From: an uncultured Oscillospiraceae bacterium
Lineage (GTDB): Bacteria > Bacillota > Clostridia > Oscillospirales > Ruminococcaceae
DNA: 64,000 nucleotides
Assembly (NCBI GenBank): GCA_934481385.1
Contig: CAKSPD010000005.1
Coordinates: 1-64,000 of the forward strand
Reading direction: 5' to 3'
A program made the position numbers and the translations under genes. The notes under the pieces are model-generated. The model saw nothing but the letters and a program-made list of their open reading frames with translations, did no database searches and was not told the DNA's origin. This document shows positions 8,261 to 17,657 of the stretch, one piece after another; positions within the stretch are counted from its first letter, which is position 1; every line of letters begins with the position of its first letter.

Positions 8261-9442
8261 TTAATTTATCTTTTCCAAAAGTTCCGGAAATATTTTCAGA
8301 CTGCGTTTTAAAATTCCGTTCATATATGCTATTGCTGTTCCGTAATTTGTAAACGGAACATTCTGCGTTACTGCTCTTTCCATACGGCTCTGAACTTCAC
8401 GTTCATTGAGCATACAGCCACCGCAGTGAATTACAAGTGAATACCCTGATAAATTTTCAGGAAATTCCGTTCCTGATGAAAAATCAAATTCAAGATTTTT
8501 CCCTGTATATTTTTTTATCCAGTCCGGAAGCTTTACCGTTCCTATATCCTTGCACTGTCTGTGATGTGTACAGCCCTCCGAAATGAGTATCCTGTCGCCG
8601 TCTTTAAGATTTTTTATCTTTGAAACACCCTCAACAGCCGTATCAAGAAAACCTTTATATTTCGCCATAAGTATTGAAAATGATGTAAGCGGAATATTTT
8701 CGGGAGTCTGTGCGGAAACCTGTTTAAAAACCTGACTGTCTGTTATAACAAGCGAGGGAGTTATTTTATCAAGTGCATTTTTAAGCTGTGTTTCCTGAAC
8801 TACAACTGAACAGGCTCTTGAATCAAGTATATCACGGATTGTCTGCTGTTGCGGAAGTATCAGACGTCCTTTTGGTGCAGATTCATCAACAGGTGTGACA
8901 AGTATAACAAAATCATCAGGCTTTACAAGCTCACCAATAAGTCTTTTATTATTGGATTTTATCATTCTTGCAATTTTTTCTTTAAGAAAATTGATATTAT
9001 ATCCTGTCAGAGTGCTTGTATAAATCATATCATTTTCAGGTATTTTATCAAGCAAATCGCATTTGTTGCGGACTTTCACATAAGGAATTTTTTTATCCCT
9101 GAATAAATTAAGAAGTTCCGTTTCGTATTCGTCCAAAGTTTCAGAATTTGTCACAAGTACTGCAATATCAGTTCTGCGTAATACCTGCATAGTTTTCTGA
9201 ACACGCATTTCGCCCAGTTCTCCGCAATCGTCAAAGCCTGCTGTATCTGTAATCATTACTGCACCTAACGGCAACAGTTCCATAGATTTGTATACAGGGT
9301 CAGTTGTAGTTCCCTTTACATCAGATACTACACAGAGATTCTGTCCTGTTACGGCATTTACAAGGCTTGATTTTCCTGAATTTCTTTTTCCGAAAAATGC
9401 TATATGAACTCTCTCTCCGCTTGGTACAGAATTAAGTCCCAT
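8261..9442 (-). CDS. hydF: [FeFe] hydrogenase H-cluster maturation GTPase HydF
   Basis: HydF is the scaffold and GTPase that delivers the 2Fe subcluster to apo-hydrogenase. The N-terminal domain has the P-loop GKRNSGKSSL, DTAGFDD and NKCD. The C-terminal domain has the cluster ligands in EGCTHHRQC and VIHCGGCM, the CxH...HCxxC pattern of HydF. The 393-residue start at 9442 is preferred to an upstream ATG because an AGAGGTG site precedes it and its A overlaps the upstream TAA (TAATG). It ends the queuosine operon, an unusual place for hydF. HydG is at 23872-25290; HydE is not in the window. Confidence 0.95.
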   Translation of the reverse strand: MGLNSVPSGERVHIAFFGKRNSGKSSLVNAVTGQNLCVVSDVKGTTTDPVYKSMELLPLGAVMITDTAGFDDCGELGEMRVQKTMQVLRRTDIAVLVTNSETLDEYETELLNLFRDKKIPYVKVRNKCDLLDKIPENDMIYTSTLTGYNINFLKEKIARMIKSNNKRLIGELVKPDDFVILVTPVDESAPKGRLILPQQQTIRDILDSRACSVVVQETQLKNALDKITPSLVITDSQVFKQVSAQTPENIPLTSFSILMAKYKGFLDTAVEGVSKIKNLKDGDRILISEGCTHHRQCKDIGTVKLPDWIKKYTGKNLEFDFSSGTEFPENLSGYSLVIHCGGCMLNEREVQSRMERAVTQNVPFTNYGTAIAYMNGILKRSLKIFPELLEKIN

Positions 9443-9858
9443 TAAAAACACCTCTTGTAACCATATATTATATAAAGACACTCTCCGATTTTTTCATAAG
9501 GAATACTATATTTTTTCATGATTTCAAGAAATTCCTTTTCAGCATTATGAAATATTTTTTTACAGACAAGCTGTCCGCCTTCTCTTTCATAGTATTCCGG
9601 TTTGACTTTTAACCATTCTATTTCATCATATACAAGAAAATTAAAGCTTTCCTCATCATATGCATCACAGCCACAGCAATCATTTTCAAGGGCAGAAAAA
9701 TATTCTCCTGTTTCTTCTTCATCAACAAGCTTATAGATATACGGTGGTTCAAAGGGCATTTCATTAATCATAGCATTACGAAATTCGTTCCATTTTGTAT
9801 TGTTCATATAAGATACAAGATGATTTTCATTTATATATTTCAGAAGATTTTCTGTCAT
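9442..9858 (-). CDS. Uncharacterised 138-residue protein (possibly DUF6678-like)
   Basis: I do not recognise this gene with confidence. It resembles small soluble proteins with a [19 protein letters not shown] motif (residues 22-40) followed by an acidic segment with a CCGCDAY cysteine cluster, probably the DUF6678 group. The sequence is acidic, without membrane segments or signal peptide. It overlaps queF by 4 nt and couples to hydF through TAATG, so it is co-translated with both. No reliable role can be given; the CCxC cluster could bind a metal. Confidence 0.7.
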   Translation of the reverse strand: MTENLLKYINENHLVSYMNNTKWNEFRNAMINEMPFEPPYIYKLVDEEETGEYFSALENDCCGCDAYDEESFNFLVYDEIEWLKVKPEYYEREGGQLVCKKIFHNAEKEFLEIMKKYSIPYEKIGECLYIIYGYKRCF

Positions 9859-10346
9859 CTGTTATCAACCTTTTCGGGATACATATCGTGAGTAGTAAGA
9901 CGGTCAAAAGCAACCTTTTCCCATACAGTTCCTGTTCTTCCGTAATTACAGTAAGGGTCTATTGAAATACCTCCTCTTGGAGTAAATTTTCCCCATACTT
10001 CAATATATTTCGGATTCATAAGCTTTATTAAATCCTTCATAATGACATTAACACAGTCCTCATGAAAATCACCATGATTTCTGAAACTGAAAAGATAGAG
10101 TTTAAGTGATTTGCTTTCAACCATTTTTACATCAGGAACATATGATATATAAATAGTTGCAAAATCAGGCTGACCTGTTATAGGACAAAGGCTTGTAAAT
10201 TCAGGACAGTTGAATTTTACAAAATAATCATTTTCCTGATGTTTATTGATAAAAGTTTCAAGAACATCGGGATTATAGTCATAATTATATTTTGTATTCT
10301 GTGAGCCTAAAAGAGTTATATCCTTTGTTTCATCTTTTGTACGCAT
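9855..10346 (-). CDS. queF: NADPH-dependent 7-cyano-7-deazaguanine reductase
   Basis: QueF reduces preQ0 to preQ1 in queuosine synthesis. The 163-residue protein has the short-form (YkvM) architecture with the catalytic cysteine in [14 protein letters not shown] (about residues 48-61), the QueF nucleotide motif [15 protein letters not shown] and the downstream FHEDC. It lies 11 nt after queC and overlaps the next unknown gene by 4 nt. Confidence 0.95.
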   Translation of the reverse strand: MRTKDETKDITLLGSQNTKYNYDYNPDVLETFINKHQENDYFVKFNCPEFTSLCPITGQPDFATIYISYVPDVKMVESKSLKLYLFSFRNHGDFHEDCVNVIMKDLIKLMNPKYIEVWGKFTPRGGISIDPYCNYGRTGTVWEKVAFDRLTTHDMYPEKVDNR

Positions 10347-10357
10347 AAAAAATCTCC

Positions 10358-11044
10358 TTATTCTGCATATTCAACAGGGTCTTTGACACCGTTTTCCTCA
10401 AATGCTCTTTTACGGTCAATACAAGTACCGCATTTTCCGCACTGTTTTTCTTTGCCTTCATAGCAACTCCATGTAAGCTGATACGGAGCATTAAGCTCAA
10501 GACCTTTTTTTACTACATCTTTTTTTGTAAGATTTACAAACGGTGCAACGATTTTAAGCTGTTTACCGCTTCCGAGATATACAGCATCACCCATAGCCTT
10601 GTTAAATTCAGGTGAACAGTCAGGATATGCACTTCCTGCACTGTCATCACTGTGAGCTCCGTAATATATTACATCACATTTCTTTGAAAGTGCAATTGCT
10701 GATGCTGACGATATGAAAAGACCATTCCTGAACGGAACATATGTTGAAACAGGTGAACCGTTTGTTTTCTGAATCTGACTGTCATATGATTCGTGAGGAA
10801 TTTCAGTATCGGAATGTTCAAGAAGCGAGCAGTCTGAAAATCTGAACATCTCACTTAAATCAAGCACAATATGCTCTATACCGTAATATTTCGCAACAGC
10901 GTCCGCACACTGAATTTCCTTTGAATGTTTCTGACCGTATGTTACAGAAAGTGATACAACGTTTTCCTTTCCGTATTCCGAAACAGCAAGTGCAACGCAG
11001 GTTGTGCTGTCAACACCTCCGCTTGACAATACAAGTGCTTTCAT
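10358..11044 (-). CDS. queC: 7-cyano-7-deazaguanine synthase
   Basis: QueC converts carboxydeazaguanine to preQ0 with ATP and ammonia. The 228-residue protein starts with the PP-loop SSGGVDSTT (residues 7-15). It ends with the zinc-binding cysteines [15 protein letters not shown] (about 195-209), as in the family. It sits in the que operon 16 nt downstream of folE and 11 nt upstream of queF. Confidence 0.96.
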   Translation of the reverse strand: MKALVLSSGGVDSTTCVALAVSEYGKENVVSLSVTYGQKHSKEIQCADAVAKYYGIEHIVLDLSEMFRFSDCSLLEHSDTEIPHESYDSQIQKTNGSPVSTYVPFRNGLFISSASAIALSKKCDVIYYGAHSDDSAGSAYPDCSPEFNKAMGDAVYLGSGKQLKIVAPFVNLTKKDVVKKGLELNAPYQLTWSCYEGKEKQCGKCGTCIDRKRAFEENGVKDPVEYAE

Positions 11045-11060
11045 ATTCTTTCAATCTCCT

Positions 11061-11630
11061 TTATCTTAAAATAAGTCTGTTCTGAAGTGAAATATCATTT
11101 TCAAATCTTCCACGCAGAGTTGTTGTGTATGTTTTCGCAGTTGCATTTTTTATTCCTCTTGCAGTCATACAGCTATGGTTTGCCTCAATCATTACGGCAA
11201 CATCTTCCGAACCTGTAACTTTCTGCATTATTTCAGCAATATCATTTCCGATACGCTCCTGCAACTGAAGTCTTTTTGTAACCATATTTGCAATTCTTGC
11301 AATTTTACTTAATCCGAGAACCTTTCCGCAAGGGATATATGCAACGCTTATCTTCATATCATACATAAGTGCCATATGATGCTCACAGTAGCTGAAAGCA
11401 TTTATATCACGCACAATAACCATATCATTATGTTCGGATTTTACTTCAAACGATTTATCAAACATTTCTGCTATTTCATCGTTTGTATAGTTCATACCCT
11501 CAAAAATTTCCTCATACATATTTGCAACTCTCAATGGGGTATCTTTTAATCCTTCACGTTCAGGATTATCACCGAGAGCCTCTAAAATTCCTTTTATATG
11601 GAATTTTATTGCTTCTTTATCAATTGCCAT
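11061..11630 (-). CDS. folE: GTP cyclohydrolase I
   Basis: The enzyme opens GTP to dihydroneopterin triphosphate, the entry point for both folate and queuosine. The 189-residue protein carries [13 protein letters not shown] with zinc-ligand cysteine and histidine, GLSKIAR and HSCMTARGI with the second zinc cysteine. Its place between queE and queC indicates it feeds 7-deazaguanine synthesis. The 98-bp gap to queE contains an extended -10-like TGATATAAT, so a secondary internal promoter is possible. Confidence 0.96.
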   Translation of the reverse strand: MAIDKEAIKFHIKGILEALGDNPEREGLKDTPLRVANMYEEIFEGMNYTNDEIAEMFDKSFEVKSEHNDMVIVRDINAFSYCEHHMALMYDMKISVAYIPCGKVLGLSKIARIANMVTKRLQLQERIGNDIAEIMQKVTGSEDVAVMIEANHSCMTARGIKNATAKTYTTTLRGRFENDISLQNRLILR

Positions 11631-11728
11631 TTTTATCTCCTTCGGGATTTTTTATTTCTCTTGCGTTTTCTGAAAATTTTCCCAAAAAAATCCGGAATAA
11701 TCTCAATTATATCATCAGTCAATTTCTT

Positions 11729-12385
11729 TCAGACTCCCCTTTTATCAGGATTCCAGATAAATTTATGCATCTGCAACTGAAAATTGACACCGTTCAGGTT
11801 TTTTTCTTTCATAAAATCAACAACAGCAGACGGCTGAAGATTTCCGAAAACACAGCTCAGATATACTTTGCATTTTTCAGTGAGATTATATTTTTTTATA
11901 ATATCATATGTGCAGTTCAAATCCTCAGAACTTCCGCATACAAATTTCACAACATCATCAGGTTCAAGCAAATCAAAATTTGATACAAGCATTTCTGATT
12001 CCATATTGCTTGACGGTGTTTTATAATCCATAGTAAAATGCGGTCTTGAATCTTTTTCAAGCGGTTTAAGAGGAACACTTCCGTTCGTTTCAATTTCCAC
12101 CCACAGACCTGCTTTTACAAGCATTGAAATCAATTCTTCTATTTCCGGACGCAGTAAAGGTTCACCGCCTGTAAGTGTTACATTATGTACTCCTGTATCA
12201 AGAACATATTCAAAAATCTGTTCTGCTGTAAGATTTTCGCCTTTAAGGTCAAAATCATTTGCCCATTTTGTATCGCAGTAACTGCATCTTAAATTACAGC
12301 CTGCAAAGCGTATAAATACAGCAAGCTGTCCGGCTTTCTGTCCTTCACCGTTTATACTCACAAATTTTTCAGCAACATTGAACAT
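11729..12385 (-). CDS. queE: 7-carboxy-7-deazaguanine synthase (radical SAM)
   Basis: QueE is a radical SAM enzyme that converts carboxytetrahydropterin to carboxydeazaguanine. The cluster motif is CNLRCSYC, followed by DTKWA, with the substrate/SAM segment TGGEPLLRP. The start at 12385 (MFNVAEKF) is preferred because AGGA lies 8 nt upstream, overlapping the queD stop; upstream ATGs lie inside queD. The length of 218 residues is normal for Firmicute QueE. Confidence 0.94.
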   Translation of the reverse strand: MFNVAEKFVSINGEGQKAGQLAVFIRFAGCNLRCSYCDTKWANDFDLKGENLTAEQIFEYVLDTGVHNVTLTGGEPLLRPEIEELISMLVKAGLWVEIETNGSVPLKPLEKDSRPHFTMDYKTPSSNMESEMLVSNFDLLEPDDVVKFVCGSSEDLNCTYDIIKKYNLTEKCKVYLSCVFGNLQPSAVVDFMKEKNLNGVNFQLQMHKFIWNPDKRGV

Positions 12386-12389
12386 CTTA

Positions 12390-12809
12390 TTATTCCTCAT
12401 ATACTGCACAGTTTACAGGTGTTTCCCATACAGTCACACGTTTCACTTTAAAATTCTTTTCAGAAAGCATATCAAAGAATTTATGTGCAAAATTTTCCGC
12501 AGTAGGTCTGAAATCCACTTCTGTAAGGCTGAAATTTTCAGCTTTCAATGCTGATACGGTTTCAGCTTTAAGAGTATTTTTTTCATATATAAGTGTGTGG
12601 TCAAAACTGTCTGCAACTGATTTCAGGACTTTTTTAAAATCTCCGAAATCAACAACCATTCCCCTGCACTGACCTTCTGAAACAAGCTTTTCGGAATATA
12701 TTTCAGCGAGTATTTTCCATGTATGACCGTGAAGATTACTGCATTTTCCGTCATAGCCTGAAAGAAAATGCGAACTGTCAAAAGTTGCTTCTGATTTTAG
12801 TATATACAT
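12390..12809 (-). CDS. queD: 6-carboxy-5,6,7,8-tetrahydropterin synthase
   Basis: QueD makes 6-carboxytetrahydropterin from dihydroneopterin triphosphate. The 139-residue protein shows the zinc histidines and catalytic cysteine in FDSSHFL and CSNLHGHTW (about residues 23-31). It is the first gene of the queD-queE-folE-queC-queF-unknown-hydF run, with an AAGGAG site immediately after a hairpin and T-rich stretch (see the leader feature), suggesting transcription attenuation. Confidence 0.95.
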   Translation of the reverse strand: MYILKSEATFDSSHFLSGYDGKCSNLHGHTWKILAEIYSEKLVSEGQCRGMVVDFGDFKKVLKSVADSFDHTLIYEKNTLKAETVSALKAENFSLTEVDFRPTAENFAHKFFDMLSEKNFKVKRVTVWETPVNCAVYEE

Positions 12810-12821
12810 ATAAATTTCTCC

Positions 12822-12870
12822 TTAAAAAACAAGAAAAGCTATACCGGATTTTAAGATGCCGGTATAGCTT
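12822..12870 (-). terminator. Terminator-like hairpin in the queD leader
   Basis: On the minus strand a perfect 12-bp inverted repeat (AAGCTATACCGG / CCGGTATAGCTT, 11-nt loop, 12836-12870) is followed by TTTTCTTGTTTTTT, which runs directly into the AAGGAG ribosome binding site of queD. It can end transcription from the pseudokinase gene, or act as an attenuator of the queuosine operon. No promoter is visible between hairpin and queD, which favours attenuation or leaky read-through. Confidence 0.75.
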
Positions 12871-12935
12871 ATAGATAAGTCCCGGTTTTTTTTACTGACA
12901 GGAAGGTACTACTGAACTGTCATTATTCTGATTTA

Positions 12936-14942
12936 TTATTCAACTATTTCAGAATCCTCTGTATCTGATGATTCTTCCGGAGGATTTGTTTCTGCCGGAA
13001 CAGGTTCTTCAGGCTGGGTTTCTGCCGGAACTGTTTCAGTTGTTGCCGGTTCTTCGGGAACAGGCTCTGTAACGGGTTCTGTAACGGGTTCTGTTGCAGA
13101 AGTTTCGGGAGCTGTGGTAACTTCCGTAGCAACTGTAACGACTGACGGCTGATAATATACAATCAGCTTTTCTGATTTAAGATTATCAATCTTATCACCT
13201 GAATATACAGTATTTCCGTTTATTTCAAGTCTGATAACTGTATCAGGACTTGCATATCCGTATGAATCTTCCTCAACAAACTGATAGTTTTTGATTTTGG
13301 CATTCTGAAGAAGTGTTTCATATTCGGAAACGGTGCAGGAAGAATAATCAGGAATAGTTACATATGAAGTTCCGAGGCTTACCTTTACTTTCATAGTGCC
13401 TCCCTTATGGAAAAGAGAACCGCTTTCAAATTCCTGCCAGAAAATCTGACCTTCATCGTAATCATTGTTATATTCATATTCAGGTTCAAGAGTTATAAAA
13501 CCTTCATATTTTGAAGCTGTAAGCTCATAGAACTTATTTATCAAATCCGGAACTACTGCATCAAGTTTTTCCTCAGAAGCAGGTTCTGTTTCTTCAGGAT
13601 TTTCAATTGTAGCCTCAATTATATTATCAGACATTGAAGCATAGCTTGATGATGAACGTTCATCATCTTCAGAATGCGGGGAAAGAACATTCATAAGAGT
13701 TATTCCGAGAATCATAAGTATAGCGAAAAGAAGTATGCCTATAATAAGCGGAATTTTTATGCGGTCAATAGTGCTGACCTTTTCATATTCATATTCTTCA
13801 CCCTGACCATTATCTTCAATATTCTGATTTTCTTCATCATAATTTCTCTGATTGCTGTAAAAATCAGTCTGCTGATAAGTTTTAGGCGGAATTTCATTGG
13901 TAAAAGTTCTTGTGTTGTCATACGAATTATTGTTGTTATTATTGATATTCTGAATTCTTGTATATGTCTTTACCTCATCATCAACAGGTTTGAAAAGACG
14001 TGTTACAAGTTCAGTAACAGTCTGTATACGGTTTGAACTGCATACATTAAGGCCGTCCATAATAGCTCTTGAAACATGTTTCGGAATTTTCGGATTGAGA
14101 ATACATGGTTCACAAAGATTATCAATTTCAAGACGTTCAACAGATTCAGCAGGCATACAGCCTGTAATCATTCTGTAAAGCAATGCAGATATTCCATAGA
14201 CATCAGTCCAAGTTCCCTGACGTGAACTTGTATTGCTTGAATACTGTTCAGGAGCTGCATAACCTTTGAAAAGTTCAGGTTCAAGACCTCCGCCGATAGT
14301 TCTTACAGAGGAAATACAGAAACCCGAAAGCTTTACTTCACCCTTTGAAGTTACATAAACGGTATCAGGACTTATTGCACGATGAATAATTCCTTCGTTA
14401 TGGATTATTCCGATAGTAGTAAAAAGCGGTGGAAAAAGCTTTGCAACCTGTTCCCAGCTAAGTTCTCCTGCATTATCCTTTAAATAATCGATAAGCTTAC
14501 AGCCCTCAATATATTCAGAAATTATGTAGACTGTATTATTTTCAGAAAACATATCAAGAATCTGATTTATACTTGCATTGTTTCTGAGTTTTGCAAGACT
14601 CTTGTTGAGGTCTGAAAATTCAGCCATAAAGGATTTATATTTTGCAAGATAGTTATAGTTTACGCTTACAACAGATGAATTTTCCATTCTTGAACAGAGG
14701 TTCAGGGGCATATATTCTCTCAAAAGAACCTTGCAGTCAACTGATTTATCGTAAGCGATATAGGTTGCACCCTCGCCGTTGAAGCTGAGGAGAACACCGA
14801 CAATATAGCGATTATGAAGAACAGTTCCCGGAGCAAGATACATTTTATCATATGGCGAATTATTATCATAGCCACAGTTGGGACAGACAGAAGTTACAGT
14901 TTCATATTCTTTCATACATCTGTAACAGAATTTCTTTTTCAC
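12936..14942 (-). CDS. Membrane-anchored pseudokinase with N-terminal zinc ribbon and PASTA-like C-terminus
   Basis: The 668-residue protein begins (GTG, good AGGGAG site) with a zinc ribbon, CYRC and CPNC, at residues 6-23. A Hanks-type kinase fold (about 45-315) keeps the overall shape and the AAPEQYSS activation-loop end. All catalytic motifs are changed: VAIK lysine to Arg (LLREY, R75), HRD to HRA (A189), the following Asn to Thr (T194) and DFG to SGF (206-208). One membrane helix follows at about 397-419, then two PASTA-like domains (about 463-524 and 527-598) outside the cell and a Thr/Glu/Pro-rich tail with TEPV repeats. It is probably a peptidoglycan-sensing scaffold without kinase activity; this is inferred. 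It stands as its own unit downstream of hflX. Confidence 0.85.
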   Translation of the reverse strand: MKKKFCYRCMKEYETVTSVCPNCGYDNNSPYDKMYLAPGTVLHNRYIVGVLLSFNGEGATYIAYDKSVDCKVLLREYMPLNLCSRMENSSVVSVNYNYLAKYKSFMAEFSDLNKSLAKLRNNASINQILDMFSENNTVYIISEYIEGCKLIDYLKDNAGELSWEQVAKLFPPLFTTIGIIHNEGIIHRAISPDTVYVTSKGEVKLSGFCISSVRTIGGGLEPELFKGYAAPEQYSSNTSSRQGTWTDVYGISALLYRMITGCMPAESVERLEIDNLCEPCILNPKIPKHVSRAIMDGLNVCSSNRIQTVTELVTRLFKPVDDEVKTYTRIQNINNNNNNSYDNTRTFTNEIPPKTYQQTDFYSNQRNYDEENQNIEDNGQGEEYEYEKVSTIDRIKIPLIIGILLFAILMILGITLMNVLSPHSEDDERSSSSYASMSDNIIEATIENPEETEPASEEKLDAVVPDLINKFYELTASKYEGFITLEPEYEYNNDYDEGQIFWQEFESGSLFHKGGTMKVKVSLGTSYVTIPDYSSCTVSEYETLLQNAKIKNYQFVEEDSYGYASPDTVIRLEINGNTVYSGDKIDNLKSEKLIVYYQPSVVTVATEVTTAPETSATEPVTEPVTEPVPEEPATTETVPAETQPEEPVPAETNPPEESSDTEDSEIVE

Positions 14943-14969
14943 AACCTCACTCCCTTTTAGTAAAAATAA

Positions 14970-15004
14970 AATACCGGACGTTATAAAAATAACTGTCCGA
15001 TATT
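14970..15004 (-). promoter_or_regulatory. 5' leader hairpin of the pseudokinase mRNA
   Basis: Arms AATACCGGAC and GTCCGATATT (one G-U wobble in the minus-strand RNA) flank an A/T-rich loop, and T-rich sequence follows. The hairpin begins near the predicted transcription start, so it is either a 5'-stabilising stem or an attenuator. Confidence 0.5.
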
Positions 15005-15005
15005 T

Positions 15006-15034
15006 ATTTTATCAGTAAAAATTGAAATTGTCAA
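15006..15034 (-). promoter_or_regulatory. Sigma-A promoter of the pseudokinase gene
   Basis: On the minus strand TTGACA (15029-15034) and TAAAAT (15006-15011) are separated by 17 bp. The rest of the 184-bp gap to hflX shows no gene. Confidence 0.8.
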
Positions 15035-15126
15035 CCGTTTGAAAGCTCTATGAGCAACATTTTATCCAATTGTATTCAAATTGTAAATAATTGGGGGATA
15101 AAATAACATTTTGTAACCAATTGAAA

Positions 15127-16380
15127 TCAGTCCTGAACGGTAAATTTTTCCGCCTGACTTACAAGTTTTATATCAACAAGAGCATCAATGACTGTTCCGT
15201 TTTCTGCATATTCTTCTGAAAAGATTTTTCCCTCTGAACGTATTCTGCCTATAAAAGCAGTATCAGAATACGGAATAAGAAGTTTCATTCTTCTTGAAGT
15301 TTCAGGAAGATTTTCCGATATACATTCAAGAAGTCTTTCAAAGCCGTATTTATTTTTTGCACTTATGCGGACTGTTGTATTATTTTCAAAAGCAATATCC
15401 GGATTAAGAGCAATATCACACTTATTCATAACATTTATCTTTGGTATTCCGTCACAGCCAAGTTCTGAAAGAAGATTTTCCGCAACATGAGCCTGTTCCT
15501 CCATATATGGAGATGACAAATCCTGAACATGAAGTATTACATCAGCAGAGGACGCTTCTTCAAGTGTTGATTTGAACGCTTCAACCAGATTATGAGGCAG
15601 ACGGCTTATAAGTCCTACGGTATCTATAAGCATAACGCTCCTGCCGTCAGGAAGTTCCAACGCACGAGATGTTATATCAAGAGTGGCAAAAAGTTTGTTT
15701 TCCGCAAGAACTCCCGCATCAGTCAACGCATTGAGAAGTGTGGATTTTCCTACATTCGTATATCCTACAACGGCAACACACAGTATACCGTCTTTTTTAC
15801 GTCTTGAACGTGAAAAATCACGATGTTTTTTAAGATTACGCAGTTCTTCTTCAAGATATGAAATTCTCTTTCGGATATGACGTTTATCAGTTTCAAGCTT
15901 AGTTTCGCCCGGCCCTCTTGTGCCGATTCCACCGCCAAGTCTTGAAAGAACTGTACCCATTCCGATAAGTCTTGGAAGTCGATATTTCTGCTGTGCAAGC
16001 TCAACCTGTAATTTACCTTCTTTGGTTCTCGCCCTCTGAGCGAATATATCAAGAATAAGCGTTGTACGGTCTATAACACGGACATTGACAATATTTTCAA
16101 TATTTCTTGTCTGAACTCCGGTAAGCTCGTGGTCAAATATAATAATTTCAGCACCAAGTTCCTCAATCTGACCTTTCAGTTCTTCAAGTCTGCCCGAACC
16201 CATACAGGTTGCGGAATCATATTCATTCTTTTTCTGGATTACTTTTCCGACAACTTCCGCATTGGCAGTCTGTGCAAGCTCCGAAAGCTCTTTCATAGAT
16301 GTTTCAGCATCAAATTCCCCTGTATCAACTGAAGCCAGAACGGCTTTGACAGGTATTTCATCAAGTTTATTTTCGTACAA
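15127..16380 (-). CDS. hflX: Ribosome-associated GTPase HflX
   Basis: HflX is a GTPase that splits or rescues stalled ribosomes. The 417-residue protein has the N-terminal HflX domain (IIFDHELTGVQTRNIE near residue 80), the glycine-rich linker GGIGTRGPGETKLE, and a G domain with GYTNVGKST, DTVGLISRLP and NKCD. It appears to start with TTG, preceded by AAGGGAG. It lies 25 nt downstream of tyrS and so is probably part of the T-box controlled unit. Confidence 0.95.
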   Translation of the reverse strand: MYENKLDEIPVKAVLASVDTGEFDAETSMKELSELAQTANAEVVGKVIQKKNEYDSATCMGSGRLEELKGQIEELGAEIIIFDHELTGVQTRNIENIVNVRVIDRTTLILDIFAQRARTKEGKLQVELAQQKYRLPRLIGMGTVLSRLGGGIGTRGPGETKLETDKRHIRKRISYLEEELRNLKKHRDFSRSRRKKDGILCVAVVGYTNVGKSTLLNALTDAGVLAENKLFATLDITSRALELPDGRSVMLIDTVGLISRLPHNLVEAFKSTLEEASSADVILHVQDLSSPYMEEQAHVAENLLSELGCDGIPKINVMNKCDIALNPDIAFENNTTVRISAKNKYGFERLLECISENLPETSRRMKLLIPYSDTAFIGRIRSEGKIFSEEYAENGTVIDALVDIKLVSQAEKFTVQD

Positions 16381-16405
16381 TTAAACAGAATCTCCCTTCT
16401 GTAAA

Positions 16406-17626
16406 TCAGCCCTTCATTACAACTTTATGATAAATTTTCTTGCCTTTCTTTATGATAACTTCACCGTCAATTGAAAGGAATGTTTTCGGGTCTGATACTT
16501 TTTCATTATTAACAGTAATACCGCCCTGCTGAACAAGTCGCCTTGCCTCTGAAACCGAAGGGCAGAGCTTTGTCTTTACAAGAAGATTAAGAAGTCCTAT
16601 TTTGCCGTCAGTAAGGTCATCAGCAATAAGTTCGGTTGAAGGCATATTTTCGCTTATTCCTGCACCGCCGAATATATTTTTAGCAGATTCAAGAGCCTTA
16701 TCTGCCTCCTCTTTGCCGTGTACAAGCTTTGTAAGCTCATATGCAAGGAGTTCCTTAGCCTTATTGTATTCTGCACCTTCCATATTATCCTCCATTTTCT
16801 CGATTTCTTCAATCGGTACAAATGTAAGCATTTTAAGGCACTTTATAACATCAGCATCAGCAACATTTCTCCAGTACTGGAAAAAATCATAAGGAGAAGT
16901 CTTTGCAGGGTCAAGCCATACAGCACCCTTTTCAGTCTTGCCCATTTTCTTTCCCTCTGAATTAAGAAGAAGTGTTATTGTCATAGCGTAAGCGTCTTTG
17001 CCGAGTTTACGTCTGATAAGTTCAGTACCGCCAAGCATATTGCTCCACTGGTCATCACCGCCGAACTGCATATTACAACCGTATCTCTTGAAAAGTTCAA
17101 GAAAATCGTAACTCTGCATAATCATGTAGTTAAATTCAAGGAATGAAAGACCTCTTTCCATACGCTGTTTATAACATTCAGCAGTCAGCATTCTGTTTAC
17201 GCTGAAACAAGCTCCGACATCTCTTAAAAGTTCAATATAATTGAGATTCATAAGCCAGTCTGCATTGTTTACAACAATTGCCTTATCCTCTGAAAAATCG
17301 ATAAAACGGCTCATCTGTTTTTTAAAACAGTCAACATTGTGCCGGATTGTTTCAGGAGTCATCATCTTTCTCATATCAGTTTTTCCTGAAGGGTCACCAA
17401 TCATAGCAGTACCGCCACCGATTAAAACTATCGGTTTGTTTCCTGCCATCTGCAAACGTTTCATAAGGCAAAGTGCCATAAAGTGACCGACATGAAGGCT
17501 GTCAGCAGTAGGGTCAAAACCAATGTAAAATGTAGCTTTTCCTGTATTTATAAGTTCTTCAATTTCCTTTTCATCAGTGAGCTGTGCAAGCAGTCCACGT
17601 CTTTTAAGTTCTTCAAAAGTAGTCAT
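16406..17626 (-). CDS. tyrS: Tyrosyl-tRNA synthetase
   Basis: The 406-residue class I synthetase charges tRNA-Tyr. The HIGH motif is HVGH in [13 protein letters not shown] (about residues 45-57) and the KMSKS loop reads KMGKT (about 231-235), the TyrS form. A C-terminal S4-like RNA-binding domain starts at about 345. It is the second gene behind a tyrosine T-box leader; a 166-residue unknown gene comes first, 31 nt upstream. Confidence 0.97.
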   Translation of the reverse strand: MTTFEELKRRGLLAQLTDEKEIEELINTGKATFYIGFDPTADSLHVGHFMALCLMKRLQMAGNKPIVLIGGGTAMIGDPSGKTDMRKMMTPETIRHNVDCFKKQMSRFIDFSEDKAIVVNNADWLMNLNYIELLRDVGACFSVNRMLTAECYKQRMERGLSFLEFNYMIMQSYDFLELFKRYGCNMQFGGDDQWSNMLGGTELIRRKLGKDAYAMTITLLLNSEGKKMGKTEKGAVWLDPAKTSPYDFFQYWRNVADADVIKCLKMLTFVPIEEIEKMEDNMEGAEYNKAKELLAYELTKLVHGKEEADKALESAKNIFGGAGISENMPSTELIADDLTDGKIGLLNLLVKTKLCPSVSEARRLVQQGGITVNNEKVSDPKTFLSIDGEVIIKKGKKIYHKVVMKG

Positions 17627-17657
17627 CTTAAAAAAATCTCCTTTTATTTAATCAATT

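Noticed and set aside
12880-12930. preQ1-I riboswitch upstream of queD
   Set aside because: There is a short stem and an A-rich tail, but the conserved loop and pseudoknot sequences of preQ1-I do not fit; kept only as a finding about an attenuator.
13030-13110. Repeated ACGGGTTCTGTA-type short repeats
   Set aside because: They encode the TEPV repeat tail of the pseudokinase; a low-complexity protein tail, not a DNA repeat element.
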